Shown here: one piece after another, positions 40,680-43,058 of the stretch
Numbering within the stretch: position 1 is the first letter of the stretch
Layout of the letters: each line of letters begins with the position of its first letter
Assembly (NCBI GenBank): GCA_036786445.1
Contig: DAIQRD010000006.1
Span: forward strand, 1 to 43,058
DNA from: JAAZMF01 sp036786445
GTDB lineage: Bacteria; Bacillota; Limnochordia; DTU087
Reading direction: 5' to 3'
DNA: 43,058 nucleotides
Position numbers and translations under genes: made by a program
The notes under the pieces: model-generated
What the model was told of the DNA's origin: nothing
Databases searched by the model: none
Seen by the model: only the letters and a program-made list of their open reading frames with translations

Positions 40680-41468
40680 TCACTTCACCACACGAAATTG
40701 GAGTTGGCTAGTTCCCAACTGAATCATGTCTCCATCGGCTAAGATAGCCTTTTTCACCAAGTTGCCATTGATTCTCAACCCGTTCTTGCTCTCATTGTCC
40801 TGAATCCAGTACCGTCCCTGGGTTAAGCGCATCACAGCATGGCAGCGGGAAACACTGGAATCATGCAGCTGTACATACTGTTCCGACCCCCTTCCCAAGG
40901 AAATAAGCTCCATGCCTAATATCCAGTTTTCTCCCCGATCCGGGCCATCTATCGCCAATAACTGCGCAAATCCACTGTCTCGGGTTGCTCCTTCCGGCAA
41001 TTTATACACCTGAGTGCCGTTGGTACTATCGCCGGAGCTGTCTTCACCCAATAATTGGTCCGTTTTGACCTGGACCTGATCTTGAGAGGGCTGAATCTCC
41101 GACTCCCGAAAAGTAGCTTCGCCTCGAAGCGTTCCCGGCGGCAAATTATCGTCTACATGAAACTCGATCTGGACAGGAGCCGCAAACTTGACCCCGTGGC
41201 GCCGGGCGCGATTGCCCAGATATTCACTGATGTCGCTGGTAATGGTAATACTTAATGCCTCCAGTGTCTCCCAATCCTTGGGAGACAGATAGACGACATA
41301 CTGATTGGGAACATAGACGTCAACGGTACTAACTCTTCGGTCAGCTAACATGATTTTCGCAAGCTGCCTACCGATTTCCACCGGCTGAACGCTGCCCTGT
41401 CGACCAGAACCCGCGCAGCTGCGCAATAGTCTTTCTAGAAAGCTCTCTATTCTGCGGAGAAACCCCAT
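40680..41468 (-). CDS. FhaA-like protein (DUF3662 plus FHA)
   Basis: A 262-residue cytosolic protein: an N-terminal DUF3662 domain (about 1-115, MGFLRRIESFLERLL, VEIGRQLAKIMLADRRVS, VPNQYVVYLSPKDW), a variable acidic linker, and an FHA domain (about 175-262, ISLGRGSEQYVQLHDSSVSRCHAVM, DNESKNGLRING). In mycobacteria FhaA binds phosphorylated MviN and is tied to wall synthesis. The ATG at 41468 follows GGAGGAAAGG; it comes 2 bases after the rlmN stop. Confidence 0.92.
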   Translation of the reverse strand: MGFLRRIESFLERLLRSCAGSGRQGSVQPVEIGRQLAKIMLADRRVSTVDVYVPNQYVVYLSPKDWETLEALSITITSDISEYLGNRARRHGVKFAAPVQIEFHVDDNLPPGTLRGEATFRESEIQPSQDQVQVKTDQLLGEDSSGDSTNGTQVYKLPEGATRDSGFAQLLAIDGPDRGENWILGMELISLGRGSEQYVQLHDSSVSRCHAVMRLTQGRYWIQDNESKNGLRINGNLVKKAILADGDMIQLGTSQLQFRVVK

Positions 41469-41470
41469 CG

Positions 41471-42508
41471 TTACCTTTCCTCCCACTCACCCTTGAGCTG
41501 CCCACAGGCTGCCTCAATATCCTCGCCCCGCTCCTTGCGGATACTTACCGTCAAGCCGCCTCGCTGTAGTTCTGCTTGAAATCTCTCTATCTCACTAAAC
41601 CGGGGTTTTGTGTGAAGCCCTCCCCGAACTGGGTTTACCGGAATGAGATTTACGTGGCACAAAAGACCCCTTAATAGCCCACAAAGTTTGCGAGCATCTG
41701 CTTCGTCATCGTTGAAACCCGCCATCAATGCGTATTCAATGGTTACCCGACGACTTGTGTTTTGCACGTACTCACGCAGGGCTTCCATCAGCTCATTCAC
41801 TCCATAACTGCGATTTATAGGCATGATCTGGCTGCGTTTCCCATTATCGGCGGCATGCAAGGAGACTGCTAGGGTAAGCCCCAGCCCTTCCACCCCTAGC
41901 CGCCTAATGCCAGGTACCAACCCGCAGGTCGACACAGTTAGCTGACGGATCCCAATATTCAAACCCCAAGGAGCGTTAATCACTTCAATGGTTTTGATCA
42001 ACTCATCGTAATTCGCCAAAGGTTCACCCATCCCCATGAACACCACATTGCCAGGCAACCTGCCCACATCTAAAGCCACCTGTAGAATTTGGTCCACCAT
42101 TTCACCTGTGGTTAGATTGCGAGCTAACCCCTTAATGCCCGTTGCGCAGAAAGTGCAGCCCATTCCACAGCCCGCCTGGGTCGAAATGCATACAGTGGTC
42201 CGATGGGTCTCGGGAATAAACACTGATTCTATCAGTTCCCCATCCCCCAAGGAGAGCAGGTACTTGCGGGTTTTATCCCGTGAATGCCTGACAGTCTCTA
42301 TCTTAGACGGGTGCAGGATGGTTTCTTCCATCAATTGAGCCCGCAGTTTTGCTGGGATATTGCTCATATCTTCCACGTGAGCAACCGGCCGCCTATACAA
42401 CCACTGGGCCATCTGTTCCGCCCGATAGGCGGGTTCGCCCCACTGATTCAGAAGATTCTGGAGTTCATCTAGCGTTTTCCCTACTAGAATTGCAGGCGAT
42501 GACAACAT
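41471..42508 (-). CDS. rlmN: Dual-specificity 23S rRNA/tRNA adenine-C2 methyltransferase
   Basis: RlmN is a radical SAM enzyme that methylates A2503 of 23S rRNA and A37 of some tRNAs. With this start it has 345 residues; the cluster-binding CxxxCxxC (Cys114, Cys118, Cys121 in CGMGCTFC), VFMGMGEPLANYDE and a late Cys in EAACGQLKG are seen. Start choice is uncertain: the ATG at 42508 has a GTGGGGA site 8 to 9 bases away, and ATGs at 42517 and 42529 have worse spacing. It opens the rlmN-fhaA-fhaB-stp-ftsW-pbpA-prkC cluster. Confidence 0.95.
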   Translation of the reverse strand: MLSSPAILVGKTLDELQNLLNQWGEPAYRAEQMAQWLYRRPVAHVEDMSNIPAKLRAQLMEETILHPSKIETVRHSRDKTRKYLLSLGDGELIESVFIPETHRTTVCISTQAGCGMGCTFCATGIKGLARNLTTGEMVDQILQVALDVGRLPGNVVFMGMGEPLANYDELIKTIEVINAPWGLNIGIRQLTVSTCGLVPGIRRLGVEGLGLTLAVSLHAADNGKRSQIMPINRSYGVNELMEALREYVQNTSRRVTIEYALMAGFNDDEADARKLCGLLRGLLCHVNLIPVNPVRGGLHTKPRFSEIERFQAELQRGGLTVSIRKERGEDIEAACGQLKGEWEER

Positions 42509-42654
42509 GATCAACATCCCCACTCTCATTTGTAGTATGGCGTAAGCAATGGCAAACTATGCCAACGACCCCATGATACCATCATGGGAGCTCCATCGTT
42601 ACTTTACTGCCGCTTGGGCAGACTAAATACGCGGACAAAAAGGAGGCGAAGCCC

Positions 42655-42921
42655 ATGGGCAAAAAGGGCAAGGTGTATTTTCTCACATCCTACATTGAAT
42701 ACCTTTTCGATGAAGGGATCAAGTCAGAGGAGTACTATTTGGGAGATGCCAGTCGCTTCCTGCGCTTTTTGCTAGCCCGAGTTGAAGAAGGTGACATAGC
42801 TGCCTTCGTTGAAGCTTCCTCACCGGGATACCAAAGACGATTGCGGAAAACACTGCGGAAATTCTATGCCTTTGCCCAAGACGAGCTGGAAATCACCAAT
42901 GATGCACTGGAGCAGGTTTGA
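42655..42921 (+). CDS. Small protein resembling a tyrosine-recombinase core-binding (SAM-like) domain
   Basis: An 88-residue protein with an AAGGAGG site 8 bases before its ATG. The pattern EEYYLGDASRFLRFLLARVEEGDIAAFVEA...YQRRLRKTLRKFYAFAQDELEI resembles the N-terminal core-binding domain of integrases of the XerC/XerD type, but the gene ends (stop at 42919-42921) before any catalytic domain. It is a free-standing domain, either a remnant or a DNA-binding protein. It is on the opposite strand from the rest of this region and is followed by a tRNA-Pro gene, a common integration target. Confidence 0.7.
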   Translation: MGKKGKVYFLTSYIEYLFDEGIKSEEYYLGDASRFLRFLLARVEEGDIAAFVEASSPGYQRRLRKTLRKFYAFAQDELEITNDALEQV

Positions 42922-42951
42922 GATTCATGGCTACCATAGGCCGAGAAAAGT

Positions 42952-42981
42952 TTGACAACAGCAAGAATCTTAGGTTATAAT
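42952..42981 (+). promoter_or_regulatory. Promoter of the tRNA-Pro gene
   Basis: TTGACA (42952-42957) and TATAAT (42976-42981) with an 18-base spacer, on the plus strand about 25 bases upstream of the tRNA. Both hexamers are perfect. Confidence 0.8.
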
Positions 42982-43058
42982 AGCTCTTGTCGAGGACCGC
43001 TCTACTCGGGGTATGGCGCAGTTTGGTAGCGCGCTTCGTTCGGGACAAGAGCTATTAT
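42977..43058. repeat. Terminal inverted repeat, probable contig-end fold-back
   Basis: Bases 43044-43058 are the exact reverse complement of 42977-42991 (15 of 15), and the repeat stops precisely at the end of the window. It interrupts a tRNA gene and would put promoter sequence in place of its anticodon stem. This is best explained by a chimeric or fold-back end in the assembly. Confidence 0.75.
43007..43046 (+). tRNA. tRNA-Pro (anticodon CGG), 5' half only
   Basis: The acceptor strand CGGGGTA, D arm GCGC-AGTTTGGTA-GCGC and the anticodon arm CTTCG-TTCGGGA are visible; the loop gives anticodon CGG, for proline. The 3' side of the anticodon stem should read CGAAG but reads CAAGA; from 43044 on, the sequence is an inverted copy of 42977-42991, so the gene is cut here. 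Confidence 0.85.

Noticed and set aside
1..43058. CRISPR arrays, insertion sequences, prophage genes, rRNA operons
   Set aside because: I looked for repeat-spacer patterns, transposase motifs, phage structural genes and rRNA sequence and saw none.

Overview
The window reads as the end of a metagenome-type contig from an endospore-forming-lineage Firmicute (Bacillota), probably an anaerobe. Evidence: FapR controls the fatty acid operon, the sporulation membrane protein YlbJ is present, Asp23 sits next to a FakA-like kinase, and the order of housekeeping genes is the classic Firmicutes one (rlmN-stp-prkC-rsgA-rpe ... thiN-rpmB-asp23-fakA-recG-rsmD-coaD-ylbJ-yceD-rpmF-fapR-plsX-fab). TTG and GTG starts with strong GGAGG sites are frequent. 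I do not attempt a genus; a Clostridia-grade or neighbouring deep lineage is the most I would infer.

Layout (most genes are on the minus strand, so transcription runs from high to low coordinates). 1-4741: fapR-plsX-fabH-fabD-fabG-acpP-(fabF), type II fatty acid synthesis, with a promoter and a plausible FapR operator at 4864-4906. 4999-5769: yceD-rpmF under a perfect consensus promoter. 5889-10453: a LysM/peptidoglycan-binding protein, ylbJ (plus strand), msrA, a coiled-coil protein, coaD, rsmD. 10640-15768: recG, a DegV/FakB-type lipid-binding protein, FakA-like kinase, asp23. 16087-18985: a heavy-metal P-type ATPase with an unusual CPG motif, its HMA metallochaperone, and a cysteine-bearing Crp/Fnr regulator. 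19209-20951: rpmB (plus strand), then thiN and thiT under a TPP riboswitch with an intrinsic terminator. 21028-21405: a VOC protein.

21507-32803 is a complete Tad/Flp pilus operon inserted between rpe and thiN: two Flp pilins, TadV peptidase, two TadE, TadG, an unknown secreted protein, CpaB, a 981-residue secretin-like protein carrying about nine BON-type repeats, a single-polypeptide fusion of the CpaE (MinD-like) and CpaF (secretion ATPase) proteins, TadB and TadC. A secretin is unexpected in a monoderm, so this organism either has an outer membrane or uses the protein differently. The tad promoter and the HMA/ATPase promoter both carry the inverted repeat TTGAC-N4-GTCAA, which would suit the Crp/Fnr protein encoded between them: near -42 (activator position) at the metal operon and over the -35 (repressor position) at tad. 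This possible link between redox or metal sensing and pilus expression is the most interesting system-level hypothesis here.

33088-42508: rlmN-fhaA-fhaB-stp-ftsW-pbpA-prkC-rsgA-rpe, a Ser/Thr-phosphorylation and cell-wall elongation/division cluster that merges the Firmicutes prkC-stp arrangement with the fhaA-fhaB-pstP-rodA-pbpA-pkn arrangement known from Actinobacteria. 42655-42921 (plus strand) encodes a free-standing recombinase core-binding-like domain, followed by a promoter and a tRNA-Pro(CGG) that is cut in its anticodon stem; the last 15 bases are an exact inverted copy of 42977-42991, which looks like a fold-back assembly artefact at the contig end.

All calls come from reading the sequence and translated proteins; no database search was run. 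Start codons were re-chosen where a Shine-Dalgarno sequence pointed to a different codon than the longest ORF.
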